The position numbers and the translations under genes were made by a program. 56,331 nt of DNA from Cyanobacterium sp. T60_A2020_053 (GTDB lineage: Bacteria; Cyanobacteriota; Cyanobacteriia; Cyanobacteriales; Cyanobacteriaceae). The DNA lies in the NCBI GenBank assembly GCA_015272165.1, contig JACYMF010000018.1, positions 1 through 56,331 on the forward strand, written 5' to 3'. This document shows positions 20,229-28,199 of the stretch, in pieces (position 1 is the stretch's first letter; every line of letters starts with the position of its first letter). The notes beneath the pieces were generated by a model. It made no database searches. It worked only from the letters and a program-made list of their open reading frames with translations, and was not told the DNA's origin.

Positions 20229-21245
20229 TTGATTGACGAGAATTATTTAACTTCTTTGCAAAAGGGTGAATGGCGTAAGTTGATTTGTGGTGCTAGTTAT
20301 CAGGATATTCCATCGGTGCGCAATTTGGCTTTAGCTTATAGTTTAGCAGGTGTTAACTGTGTTGATGTTGCTGCGGATGAAGCCGTGATTAAGTCGGCTT
20401 GGGATGGCATTACAGTGGCTAAAAAGTATTTTACTGAAGCCACGTCTAAAGGTTATACTCCCAGACAACCTCTATTAATGGTAAGTGTTAATGACGGTGA
20501 AGACCTTCATTTCCGTAAGGCTTTGTTTAATGCTCAATTATGCCCTTCTGATTGTCAGCGCCCTTGCCTCGACATTTGCCCTACTGAAGCAATCAAATTT
20601 ACTGGAGTCGTTGAGCAATTATGCTACGGTTGTGGGCGCTGTCTGCCCATTTGCCCCTATGGTTTAATTGAAGCTCAAAATCACCTCATTTCTATGGAAG
20701 AAGTTTTATCTTGGTTAGATTATTTACCCATAGGGGCGCTGGAAATTCACACTCACCCCCTTCATTGGGAAAATTTTTGTCAATTGTGGGAAAAAATTAC
20801 TCCTTATCTTCCTAAATTACAATTAATTGCCATTAGTTGTGCTTACACTCCCACTGCTACAAATTATTTAAGCAAAATTGCTCAATTAATTCAACCCCTA
20901 AGCACGCCATTAATCTGGCAAGTTGACGGGCGCTCTATGAGTGGTGACATCGGTAAAGGTACAACTCATTTAACCATCAAATATGCTCAAGAATTGGCAA
21001 AGATCAATCTTTTAGGCTATATTCAATTGGCTGGAGGTACTAACGAGCATACTGCTGAAAAAGTTTCTTCTTTGGGATTAAGCGGTGATATTGTGGCAGG
21101 GATTGCGTTTGGCAGTCAAGCCCGAAAGTTATTAAATGAAACTTTTTCAGCTTTAGAAAATCAAACTAATTCTTGTCATTTGGAAGATATACCGGCTCTT
21201 TTATGGCAAGGAGTCAACCAAGCACATCAATTAATTAACAATTGA
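20229..21245 (+). CDS. ldpA: Circadian period/light-input iron-sulfur protein LdpA
   Basis: The 338-residue protein begins at TTG and matches LdpA, which tunes the circadian period to light in cyanobacteria by sensing redox state. Two ferredoxin-like cysteine groups are visible: CPSDCQRPCLDICP and CYGCGRCLPICPYG (about residues 99-141). They can hold two 4Fe-4S clusters. The N-terminal EWRKLICGASYQDIPSVRNLALAYSLAGVNCVDVAAD and the C-terminal barrel-like half are also family features. AAGGAG precedes the TTG closely. The start rests on conservation of the GEWRKLI region shortly after it. Confidence 0.88.
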   Translation: MIDENYLTSLQKGEWRKLICGASYQDIPSVRNLALAYSLAGVNCVDVAADEAVIKSAWDGITVAKKYFTEATSKGYTPRQPLLMVSVNDGEDLHFRKALFNAQLCPSDCQRPCLDICPTEAIKFTGVVEQLCYGCGRCLPICPYGLIEAQNHLISMEEVLSWLDYLPIGALEIHTHPLHWENFCQLWEKITPYLPKLQLIAISCAYTPTATNYLSKIAQLIQPLSTPLIWQVDGRSMSGDIGKGTTHLTIKYAQELAKINLLGYIQLAGGTNEHTAEKVSSLGLSGDIVAGIAFGSQARKLLNETFSALENQTNSCHLEDIPALLWQGVNQAHQLINN

Positions 21246-21339
21246 TAACATTATTCTTATATTAAAAATATGAATCTATCTGCTCAGAAAATAATTCATA
21301 CCATTATTACTATATTCCAGCAAATTATTAAGACATAAT

Positions 21340-22290
21340 TTATACTTCAATTTTAGCTGGTAAACGGCGAGGAATATCATAAGTGAGAAAATCATAGGCT
21401 AGAATAGTATTGGGGAAGATAGCTTGAGCCTCTTTCAATAAATCTCTTAATTGCAGAGTATTACCTGGAGCGTAACGAGGGCTAAAATGAGTCATTATCA
21501 GCTGTTTAACATTGCCGGCTAAAGCTACTTGTGCCGCCATGGTAGTGGTAGAGTGCATCCTTTCAAAAGCCATCTGTGCGTCTTGGTGGGCAAATGTTGC
21601 TTCGTGAATTAAAACATCAGCATTTTCCGCAAGGGTAATGGCGCTTTCACAAAATACTGTATCAGTGCAATAGACAAATTTTCTGCCTATTTCTGTTTCT
21701 CCACATAAATCAGCGCCCTTCACCCGGCGCCCATCATCAAGGGTAACGGTTTGACCTTTTTTTAACTTACCATAAAGAGGACCAGAGGGAATCCCCATTT
21801 TTTGGGCTTTTTCCACATCAAACCTACCGGCTTTATCCTTTTCACTAACTCGATAACCAAAAGCAGTAACTCGATGTTTTAACATTTCAGTGGTGACAAT
21901 ATAATCATCATCCTCATAAACTACCCCCGGAGAAACGGTGTTAAAATGAACACCATAAGGAAAATAAGTACAAGAATACTTCATAGATGCCTTGAGGTAA
22001 GCATCTAAACCCGGAGGTCCATAAATTTCGATGTTTTCAGCATGGGCGCCCAAACCGCAACTAGCTAATAAGCCCATTAAACCAAAAATGTGATCCCCGT
22101 GCATATGGGTAACGAAAATTTTTTTTAATTGAGAGGTTTTTAAGTCACTGCGCAAAATTTGATGTTGAGTACCTTCCCCACAGTCAAATAGCCAGATTTC
22201 ACCTCTTTGAGTCAGACGTAAGGCAACACTGGACACATTCCTAGATTTTGTTGGTACACCTGAACTTGTACCTAAAAACGTTACTTCCAC
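21340..22290 (-). CDS. rnz: Ribonuclease Z
   Basis: This endonuclease removes 3' trailers from pre-tRNAs, which matters here because the tRNA-Arg lacks an encoded CCA. The 316-residue metallo-beta-lactamase fold protein has the zinc motif THMHGDH (H62, H64, D66, H67). It also has the FLGTSSGVPTKSRNVS start, and the CTDT and HEATF motifs towards the C-terminus. Length is typical of the short (RNase Z-S) form. Confidence 0.95.
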   Translation of the reverse strand: MEVTFLGTSSGVPTKSRNVSSVALRLTQRGEIWLFDCGEGTQHQILRSDLKTSQLKKIFVTHMHGDHIFGLMGLLASCGLGAHAENIEIYGPPGLDAYLKASMKYSCTYFPYGVHFNTVSPGVVYEDDDYIVTTEMLKHRVTAFGYRVSEKDKAGRFDVEKAQKMGIPSGPLYGKLKKGQTVTLDDGRRVKGADLCGETEIGRKFVYCTDTVFCESAITLAENADVLIHEATFAHQDAQMAFERMHSTTTMAAQVALAGNVKQLIMTHFSPRYAPGNTLQLRDLLKEAQAIFPNTILAYDFLTYDIPRRLPAKIEV

Positions 22291-22359
22291 TACAATTTTT
22301 TTAGTTAAAATTCATTTACTATCTTATCGTATTTACCTAAGTTAGACCGATTGATAACT

Positions 22360-22380
22360 CCACTGCCTAAAGGCGAGTGG
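22360..22380. mobile_element. IS200/IS605-like end hairpin (remnant)
   Basis: CCACT-GCC-TAAA-GGC-G-AGTGG is an imperfect hairpin with a single bulged base. That is the kind of subterminal hairpin recognised by single-strand transposases of the IS200/IS605 family. No tnpA or tnpB lies beside it. It stands between rnz and the acs-tail duplication. It may be a decayed end or an isolated look-alike. Confidence 0.3.
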
Positions 22381-22423
22381 ATTCTTGGGCTGAACACTGC
22401 CTCCACCCAACCTACTCTTAATC

Positions 22424-22535
22424 AAGCGCCCTCCCTCAGTTTATCTAAAACTCCACGTCCAGAGTAGAAGTATCGCCCACAATTTCTTGCCCTGAAGCAA
22501 GGCTACGCAGTAAACGGCGCATGATTTTACCCGAT
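22424..22535 (-). pseudogene. Duplicated 3' end of acs (fragment)
   Basis: These 112 bases align with the 3' end of acs at 23569-23684 (116 bases), in the same orientation, with about six mismatches and one 4-base deletion. The deletion shifts the frame, so the fragment cannot encode the acs C-terminus. The intact copy is joined to acs. Together they bracket the hicA-hicB-orf167 segment as long direct repeats. Confidence 0.88.
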
Positions 22536-22539
22536 TTAT

Positions 22540-22728
22540 TTATTTTAAAAAAACTACCCCTAAATCTTTACAAATTTTCTTAGCAAGAATATCAGGGATT
22601 TCATTATGTCTAGGAATAGCTGATCGTTTGTTTTGAGATGGATTATGCCACCATGAATGATTACCCCCTTCTCTCAACAATTCACATCCTTGAGAGTGAA
22701 GATAACGCACAAGCTCACTTCTTTTCAT
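22540..22728 (-). CDS. hicA: HicA-type mRNA interferase toxin
   Basis: The 62-residue protein has the HicA dsRBD-like fold: [26 protein letters not shown] with the catalytic histidine in GNHS (H23), then [23 protein letters not shown]. HicA toxins cut mRNA independently of the ribosome until bound by HicB. Its ATG overlaps the hicB TGA as ATGA, so the pair is translationally coupled. The gene ends four bases from the acs-tail fragment, at the edge of the inserted segment. Confidence 0.88.
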   Translation of the reverse strand: MKRSELVRYLHSQGCELLREGGNHSWWHNPSQNKRSAIPRHNEIPDILAKKICKDLGVVFLK

Positions 22729-22940
22729 ATACTTACAGCAATTTGTTCCTCAAAATAACTACCATCCGCCGAATTAATTGCTTCTTGTCGATTAAATTCT
22801 AAAGCCTCTTGTAAGGTAATTTTTAAACTTTCTATTAATTCTGGGCGAGTCTTTTCTTGGCAATTAACCCCCGGCACCTCCTCAATCCAACCTATCCACC
22901 AACCATCAACCTCTTTGATCACTGCGGTAAAAGTATTCAT
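22725..22940 (-). CDS. hicB: HicB-type antitoxin (short form)
   Basis: The 71-residue protein matches the HicB partial RNase H-like fold: FTAVIKEVDGWWIGWIEEVPGVNCQEKTRPELIESLKITLQEALEFN. It lacks the C-terminal DNA-binding (RHH or HTH) domain seen in longer HicBs, so autoregulation would need another factor or a different mode. It is the second gene of orf167-hicB-hicA, 10 bases after orf167. Confidence 0.85.
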   Translation of the reverse strand: MNTFTAVIKEVDGWWIGWIEEVPGVNCQEKTRPELIESLKITLQEALEFNRQEAINSADGSYFEEQIAVSI

Positions 22941-22950
22941 AAAGTTAAAG

Positions 22951-23454
22951 CTAAAAACAATTACTTAATTTTAAAATACAAATATCATCAATAAGTTTTT
23001 TGCTAACTTTATAGCCGTAGGTATGATAATAAGCATTTCTTTGCTCTACCTTCCCACCATTATTATGATCAGAAATAATATTATTTTTCAGTAAAGTCTC
23101 TATTCTGATAACAAGAGCTTGCGTTTCAAACACATAAATATCACCAAGTTTCTTATAAAAGAAAACATAATATTTAACTCCTCTGTGAAGATATTGCCAA
23201 GGACCGCCTAATTTTTTATCTTCCAAAGAACTATATCTTTCGACAAAGTGATTTGGATATGTGGTATAGTCAACTTTGATTTCTAACCACTCACCAGAAA
23301 TAGAATCATAAGCATCCGCTTTTTCTTCCTTTCCAATTTTATGTTCTAAATTGGCAAAATTATAGTTTTTCTTTAAGTTCTCAATAGTGTATTTTTCATC
23401 GGGAATTGCTTTTTCAAGTTGTTCGTAAAAATCATAACTAGAATTTTCTAACAT
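22951..23454 (-). CDS. Putative PD-(D/E)XK nuclease-like protein
   Basis: This is a 167-residue protein with no clear named family. An acidic residue E37 in a helix, D47/D50, and then a strand WLEIKVD (E58-x-K60) match the spacing of a PD-(D/E)XK nuclease core. A GGPWQYLHRGVKYYVFFY segment follows. That is pattern-level evidence only. It leads an operon with hicB and hicA inside the segment flanked by acs tails, so it may be cargo of the same mobile unit. It could also be a phage-like or restriction-like protein. No membrane segment is seen. Confidence 0.45.
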   Translation of the reverse strand: MLENSSYDFYEQLEKAIPDEKYTIENLKKNYNFANLEHKIGKEEKADAYDSISGEWLEIKVDYTTYPNHFVERYSSLEDKKLGGPWQYLHRGVKYYVFFYKKLGDIYVFETQALVIRIETLLKNNIISDHNNGGKVEQRNAYYHTYGYKVSKKLIDDICILKLSNCF

Positions 23455-23566
23455 AAATAGCAGATTTTTTTTTGTTTACGATATTATTTAAGAGTTTATA
23501 AAATAAGATTCCATCCACTATACTCCTATAAATTCAAAGGTGAGCAAAAAAGCCCACCATTAAAAT

Positions 23567-25549
23567 TTAAGCGCCCTCCCTCAGTTTATCTAAAACTCCA
23601 CGATCTTCCAGAGTGGAAGTATCGCCCACAATTTCTTGACCTGAAGCAAGGCTACGGAGTAAACGGCGCATAATCTTACCCGATCTGGTTTTGGGCATTC
23701 CGTCGGTAAAGCGAATTTCTGCGGGTCGAGCTAAAGCCCCGATCTCTTGTACTACATGGGCTTTAAGTTGTTTCACGAGATCATCATTACCACTAAAACC
23801 ATTTTCGAGGGTGACAAAAGCACAGATTTCTTCCCCTTTCACCTCGTCAGGTTTCCCCACAACGGCAGCCTCTGCCACCGCAGGATGAGACACCAACGCA
23901 GATTCAATCTCCATAGTACCTAAACGATGTCCAGAAACGTTGATTACGTCATCAACACGTCCCATCACCCAAAAATAACCATCTTCGTCCCGGCGCGCGC
24001 CATCCCCCGCAAAATACAAATATTGTCCATCTTTAGGGGCAATGTGTTCCCAATAAGTATTGCGGAAACGGTCAGGATCGCCATATACCGTGCGCATCAT
24101 GCCGGGCCAAGGATGTTTTACCACCAAATAACCGCCCTCGTTAGCTTTAACAGGGTTGCCGTCTAAATCCACCACCTCAGCGAGAATACCGGGCAGGGGA
24201 TGGGTAGCCGAGCCGGGTTTGGTGGGTGTTGCACCGGGTAAGGCAGAAATCATGATTCCCCCTGTTTCTGTTTGCCACCATGTATCAACGATGGGGCATT
24301 TTTCTTTACCAATGATGCGATGATACCACATCCATGCTTCAGGGTTAATGGGTTCGCCCACAGTGCCTAAGAGACGTAAGGAAGAAAGGTCACGAGATGC
24401 TGGGTGATGTTCGCCCATTTTGATAAAGGCACGAATGGCGGTGGGCGCTGTATAGAAGATATTAACCCCATATTTTTCGATAATATCCCAAAAACAACCG
24501 AGATTGGAGGGGCGCGGTACTCCTTCATACATGACAGTTGTGGCGCCGTTGGAAAGTGGTCCATAAACGATGTAACTATGCCCCGTAATCCAGCCAATAT
24601 CAGCAGTACACCAATAAACATCGGTATCTTTGAGGTCAAATACCCATTTACTGGTCATGTGGCTATATAAATTATAACCCCCTGTGGTGTGTACTACCCC
24701 TTTGGGTTTTCCTGTACTGCCACTGGTATATAAAATAAATAGTACATCTTCACTATCCATCGGTTCTGCTGGGCAATGGGCGCTGACTCCGACTTGTAAG
24801 TCATGCCACCAGTGATCGCGCCCGGCTTCCATATGTACCTTTTCTTTGGTACGTTGCACGACTAAAACGTTTTCGACGGAGGGCGCTTGATTATCGGCTA
24901 AGGCAAGGTCAACTTGTTCTTTGAGAGCAATTACTTTATCTTTACGAAAACCGCCATCGGCAGTAATAACTAATTTAGCTTCAGCAGAGTTAAGGCGATC
25001 TCGTAAGGCTTCAGCGCTGAATCCGCCAAATACTACGCTATGAATTGCCCCAATTCTCGCACAGGCTAACAAGGCGACAGCGCCCTCCACAATCATGGGC
25101 AAATATATCCCTACTCGATCTCCTTTTTTAACGCCTAACTGTTTAAGTACGTTTGACATCTGGCATACTTCTCGATGGAGTTGGGCATAGGTGAGAGTGC
25201 GACTATCGCCGTTTTCTCCTTCCCAAATAATGGCGGCTTTGTTACGTCTCCATGTATTTAGGTGTCGATCTAAACAGTTATGGGTTATGTTGATTTTGCC
25301 ATTAACAAACCATTTGGCAAAGGGGGGGTTACTCCAATCTAGCACTTGATCCCATTTTTCAAACCATTCTAGTTCGGTTTCGGCTAATTCTTCCCAAAAT
25401 TTGACGGGGTCTTGGCATGATTTTTCGTATAATTCTTGGTATTGTTGCCAATTTGATATGGTGGCACGGGCGCTGAATGCGGTGGAGGGCGCAAATGTTC
25501 TATTTTCTTTTAAAATTGATTCGATGGTGGGTTGTGACATATTTATCAA
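23567..25549 (-). CDS. acs: Acetyl-CoA synthetase (AMP-forming)
   Basis: The enzyme activates acetate to acetyl-CoA via acetyl-AMP. The 660-residue protein has the ANL fold with [17 protein letters not shown] (P-loop-like A3 motif), [39 protein letters not shown] (hinge), and [11 protein letters not shown] near the C-terminus. The lysine in that last motif is the one acetylated in relatives. The ATG at codon 4 (MSQPT) is an equally good start. Its last 116 bases are duplicated at 22424-22535. HicAB-type pairs lie on both sides of it. Confidence 0.96.
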   Translation of the reverse strand: MINMSQPTIESILKENRTFAPSTAFSARATISNWQQYQELYEKSCQDPVKFWEELAETELEWFEKWDQVLDWSNPPFAKWFVNGKINITHNCLDRHLNTWRRNKAAIIWEGENGDSRTLTYAQLHREVCQMSNVLKQLGVKKGDRVGIYLPMIVEGAVALLACARIGAIHSVVFGGFSAEALRDRLNSAEAKLVITADGGFRKDKVIALKEQVDLALADNQAPSVENVLVVQRTKEKVHMEAGRDHWWHDLQVGVSAHCPAEPMDSEDVLFILYTSGSTGKPKGVVHTTGGYNLYSHMTSKWVFDLKDTDVYWCTADIGWITGHSYIVYGPLSNGATTVMYEGVPRPSNLGCFWDIIEKYGVNIFYTAPTAIRAFIKMGEHHPASRDLSSLRLLGTVGEPINPEAWMWYHRIIGKEKCPIVDTWWQTETGGIMISALPGATPTKPGSATHPLPGILAEVVDLDGNPVKANEGGYLVVKHPWPGMMRTVYGDPDRFRNTYWEHIAPKDGQYLYFAGDGARRDEDGYFWVMGRVDDVINVSGHRLGTMEIESALVSHPAVAEAAVVGKPDEVKGEEICAFVTLENGFSGNDDLVKQLKAHVVQEIGALARPAEIRFTDGMPKTRSGKIMRRLLRSLASGQEIVGDTSTLEDRGVLDKLREGA

Positions 25550-25737
25550 GTAAAAAGTTTGACCTTCAAACCCTTACCATAAAACATTTTGGGTTATTTA
25601 ATTATTAATTTTTGTGAGACGTATTGATCGATTACCAGCATTTAGGTTGAAAATTATCGTTGTTGAGTAGTGCTTAATTTACTCCAAATAATTAATGTAT
25701 AAAAGGGTGGAGTGCGCTTTTTATATACTAAAATTTC

Positions 25738-25767
25738 TTGTCATAGTATTAATAGTAATACTATAAT
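25738..25767 (+). promoter_or_regulatory. Promoter with operator-like palindrome for the second hicAB pair
   Basis: TTGTCA (25738-25743), an 18-base spacer and TATAAT (25762-25767) form a promoter 19 bases before the hicA GTG. An inverted repeat, ATAGTATT (25743-25750) and AATACTAT (25757-25764), covers the spacer and overlaps the -10. That is a good site for HicB autorepression. The rest of the gap 25550-25785 shows nothing notable. Confidence 0.6.
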
Positions 25768-25785
25768 AGGATAAAAAATAAATCC

Positions 25786-26040
25786 GTGACAAAAATAGAG
25801 AAACTATTAATTGAAATCAGAAAAAATCCCCAGAATGTTAAATTTAACGATCTAGCAAAAATATGTGATCACTATTTCGGTAAGCCAAGACAACAAGGAA
25901 CAAGCCATCGGGTGTATAAAACGCCTTGGCAAGGCGATCCCCGTGTCAATATTCAAGAAAAAAATGGCAAAGCCAAAGTCTATCAAGTCAAACAAGTATT
26001 AGAAGCGATTATAAAAATGGAGGAAATGAGCAATGATTAA
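25786..26040 (+). CDS. hicA: HicA-like toxin
   Basis: The 84-residue protein begins at GTG. FNDLAKICDHYFGKPRQQGTSHRVYKTPWQGDPRVNIQEKNGKAKVYQVKQVLEAI fits the HicA family, with the catalytic histidine in TSHRVY. It differs clearly from the HicA at 22540-22728 and belongs to a longer subfamily. It overlaps hicB by 8 bases. Confidence 0.8.
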   Translation: MTKIEKLLIEIRKNPQNVKFNDLAKICDHYFGKPRQQGTSHRVYKTPWQGDPRVNIQEKNGKAKVYQVKQVLEAIIKMEEMSND

Positions 26041-26359
26041 CCATGAACGCTATAGTTATCGGGTAATTTGGTCAATGGAAGATCAAGAATTTGTCGGATT
26101 ATGTGCAGAATTTCCCAGCTTATCTTATCTTGATGTCAATATGATTCATGCCTTAGAAGGTATTACAAACTTAGTGAAAGAAGTAATCGCAGATATGGAG
26201 ATTAACGGGGAAACCATCCCCCAGCCGATTTCAGAAAAAAGCTACAGTGGCAAACTTTTAGTTCGTATTCCCCCCGAACTTCATCGCCAATTAGCGAGGG
26301 AGGCAACAGAGGAAAATATTAGTTTAAATCGTTATATCAGCAACAAATTAGCCTCATGA
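26033..26359 (+). CDS. hicB: HicB-like antitoxin with ribbon-helix-helix C-terminus
   Basis: The 108-residue protein has the HicB N-terminal fold (YSYRVIWSMEDQEFVGLCAEFPSLSYLDVNMIHALEGI). It also has a C-terminal RHH DNA-binding segment (KLLVRIPPELHRQLAREATEENISLNRYISNKL, about 75-108). RHH HicBs repress their own promoter, and the palindrome at 25743-25764 is the likely operator. The gene overlaps hicA and follows it, the toxin-first order. Confidence 0.85.
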   Translation: MINHERYSYRVIWSMEDQEFVGLCAEFPSLSYLDVNMIHALEGITNLVKEVIADMEINGETIPQPISEKSYSGKLLVRIPPELHRQLAREATEENISLNRYISNKLAS

Positions 26360-26364
26360 AGTGG

Positions 26365-26760
26365 TTATAGTTTAATGGTAAGTTCCACTCGTCCACTATT
26401 GTTCAATTCGTTGAGTATATTTTCAGGAATATTAATAATTTCTTTAACTTCCACATCAACGCTAACTAAAAAGTTCTGATTGTTTTTTTCAGTATAGGTT
26501 CTAATTTCCATCAAATTATTTTCATCGTCTAAAATAAGACGACTACCAAGAACTTTATCACCTTTGGCTTTTAAATTCCTGTGGATGTATCTAATATCAT
26601 CTTCGACAAGATCAAAATCCAACAAACCATTTTTAACACAAATCAAATTAGAAGACTCTTTCAATCCCTCTTCCACTGCATCTGAAAATTTTTGGGGGAT
26701 ATGAGCAATCGTATCAAATAATTTACCGAATTTCTTTTGCAGACTTTCTTGTTTTTCCAT
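26365..26760 (-). CDS. Uncharacterised protein, last gene of AAA+ operon
   Basis: This is a 131-residue soluble protein without a recognised family. The first half is charged and helical (FGKLFDTIAHIPQKFSDAVEEGLKESSN). The second half alternates in beta-like fashion (LGSRLILDDENNLMEIRTYTEKNNQNFLVSVDVEVKEIINIPENILNELNNSGRVELTIKL). It follows the membrane gene by 30 bases on the same strand, so it probably belongs to the same transcript as the AAA+ ATPase. It is only 5 bases from the convergent hicB end. Confidence 0.6.
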   Translation of the reverse strand: MEKQESLQKKFGKLFDTIAHIPQKFSDAVEEGLKESSNLICVKNGLLDFDLVEDDIRYIHRNLKAKGDKVLGSRLILDDENNLMEIRTYTEKNNQNFLVSVDVEVKEIINIPENILNELNNSGRVELTIKL

Positions 26761-26790
26761 GATTAACTGTATTGATTTACAAAGTATTTT

Positions 26791-27147
26791 CTAAGTGTCA
26801 TATTTATACAAATCCAACTGATCATTCATTTGTGCATCCAGTTGGGCAAGTATATCTTCTGGTACATCATTTTTATTAATATTTTCTCGTCTGCTTTCAA
26901 CCCTTACATTACGGTTTCTATCCATGACATAAACTTTAATCAGTTTGAAAATACTATCTCCATTTTTAATAAGAGAAACAATGGCTTGACTGGTAACTTC
27001 AACCGCTTGATTAATTCCATTAAGAATATAATCAAGCATTCTACTTGCCCATTCTCTGATGGAATCCCAGAAATAAGTAATTGCTGCACCAACCAATGCA
27101 CCACCAATGGCACTTCCAACCCACCAAACAATCACGGGTATCGGCAT
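26791..27147 (-). CDS. Small glycine-zipper membrane protein in AAA+ operon
   Basis: The 118-residue protein has one N-terminal hydrophobic segment with spaced glycines and small residues (GSAIGGALVGAAITYFW, about residues 11-27). This is the sort of packing seen in pore-forming or oligomeric membrane helices. Next come an amphipathic region (WASRMLDYILNGINQAVEVTSQAIVSLI) and a charged tail. No family is recognised. It starts 4 bases after the ATPase stop, so the genes are coupled. A membrane-acting partner of the ATPase is a reasonable inference, not shown. Confidence 0.6.
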   Translation of the reverse strand: MPIPVIVWWVGSAIGGALVGAAITYFWDSIREWASRMLDYILNGINQAVEVTSQAIVSLIKNGDSIFKLIKVYVMDRNRNVRVESRRENINKNDVPEDILAQLDAQMNDQLDLYKYDT

Positions 27148-27151
27148 AAGA

Positions 27152-27922
27152 TTATTCCTCTATAATATGATGATTATTGTTAAATTCATTTACTGAAGTT
27201 TCAGCTAAAAATTGCTTTTTTTTATGCCGTAATTTAACTTCTTGATAATTTTGAATTTCATTTTTAACGAGAGATTCATCAATAATATTTACTTTGCCAG
27301 TCAGTAACTTTAAACCTAACTTCATGGTGATATTTTTTATGTCGCCACCGCAAAGATTGTCACTAATATCTGCTAAAAAATCATACGTTATTTGCTTAGG
27401 TACATTTTCCGATAAGTGAAAAGTCCATAGTTTTTTTCTCATTTCTAAGTCAGGTGGGAAAAACTCAATATTAAAAAGAATTCTTCTCAAAAAAGCATCA
27501 TCATAATTGTCAAAAAGATTCGTGGCAAAAATAATAATTCCATTGAATTTGTCCAAAAGAGTTAGCAAAGTGCTTTTTGCTGAATTAACACCATGATCGG
27601 CTGCTTGTGATAAATTGGAGATTCTTCGACTAAGTACCGCATCGGCTTCGTCGAAAAATAGTAAACTATTGGTTTCTTCTGCTGTTTTAAAAATTGAGAG
27701 TAAATTATCAGACGTGCCACCCACTAAAGAAGATTCAAGTTCCCCGTAATCACACTTCATTATGGACATTTTCAGCTCGTGTGCAATTCCTTCTGCGGTT
27801 ATGCTTTTACCAGTACCCGGAAGCCCAAAAAAGTTAGCACTTAAACTGTTTCCCGTTTTCAAGAATCGATTAAACTGCCAATCAAGCAAAAGTTTATCTT
27901 TGTTTTTGATATAAGCGATCAT
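27152..27922 (-). CDS. AAA+ ATPase, small single-domain
   Basis: The 256-residue protein has a complete classical AAA module. Walker A is GLPGTGKS (33-40), Walker B is LLFFDEAD (87-94), sensor 1 is N135 in FATN, and the paired arginines R146/R147 sit at the arginine-finger position. The lid helices cover about 165-215, and the C-terminus is polar and basic. There is no protease, transmembrane or zinc domain, so it must act with partners. The adjacent membrane protein is the obvious candidate. It resembles the FtsH/CDC48-like clade more than IstB or DnaC. Operon order is 42-aa protein, ATPase, membrane protein, 131-aa protein. Confidence 0.85.
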   Translation of the reverse strand: MIAYIKNKDKLLLDWQFNRFLKTGNSLSANFFGLPGTGKSITAEGIAHELKMSIMKCDYGELESSLVGGTSDNLLSIFKTAEETNSLLFFDEADAVLSRRISNLSQAADHGVNSAKSTLLTLLDKFNGIIIFATNLFDNYDDAFLRRILFNIEFFPPDLEMRKKLWTFHLSENVPKQITYDFLADISDNLCGGDIKNITMKLGLKLLTGKVNIIDESLVKNEIQNYQEVKLRHKKKQFLAETSVNEFNNNHHIIEE

Positions 27923-27925
27923 TTC

Positions 27926-28054
27926 TTAAATTCCATCAATAGTATTTTGAGATAATGCTATTTCGTCAAGAGTCCATTTCGGTTGTTCTATTAAAGTTTG
28001 TGCTTTTTCCTCTCGATATGATTTCTGTTTATCTTTTACTATTTCATACTTCAT
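27926..28054 (-). CDS. Small 42-residue protein leading the AAA+ operon
   Basis: A short reading frame runs from ATG at 28054 to TAA at 27926 and ends 3 bases before the ATPase start. It encodes a charged helical peptide beginning MKYEIVKDKQKSYREEKAQ and ending with a WTLDEIALSQNTIDGI-like tail. The codons are ordinary for this genome and the tight spacing argues that it is translated. No family is recognised; it could be a small adaptor or regulator. Confidence 0.5.
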   Translation of the reverse strand: MKYEIVKDKQKSYREEKAQTLIEQPKWTLDEIALSQNTIDGI

Positions 28055-28199
28055 ATTAATGATGATTTGCTAATCAAGTAAACCTAAATTTAATGCTAGA
28101 ATAATTTTCCTCAAAAAAAATACGGAAAAAACGGAGGATATTTGTATCAACTTGTTAAGATAGATCAAACTGACATAAAAGTATTTTTCTGATTCACTT

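Noticed and set aside
24404-24670. Open frames antisense to acs, and similar long antisense frames opposite pyrG, hemA, murF and the antiporter
   Set aside because: They mirror codon bias of well-identified genes, have no family features, and lack ribosome binding sites.
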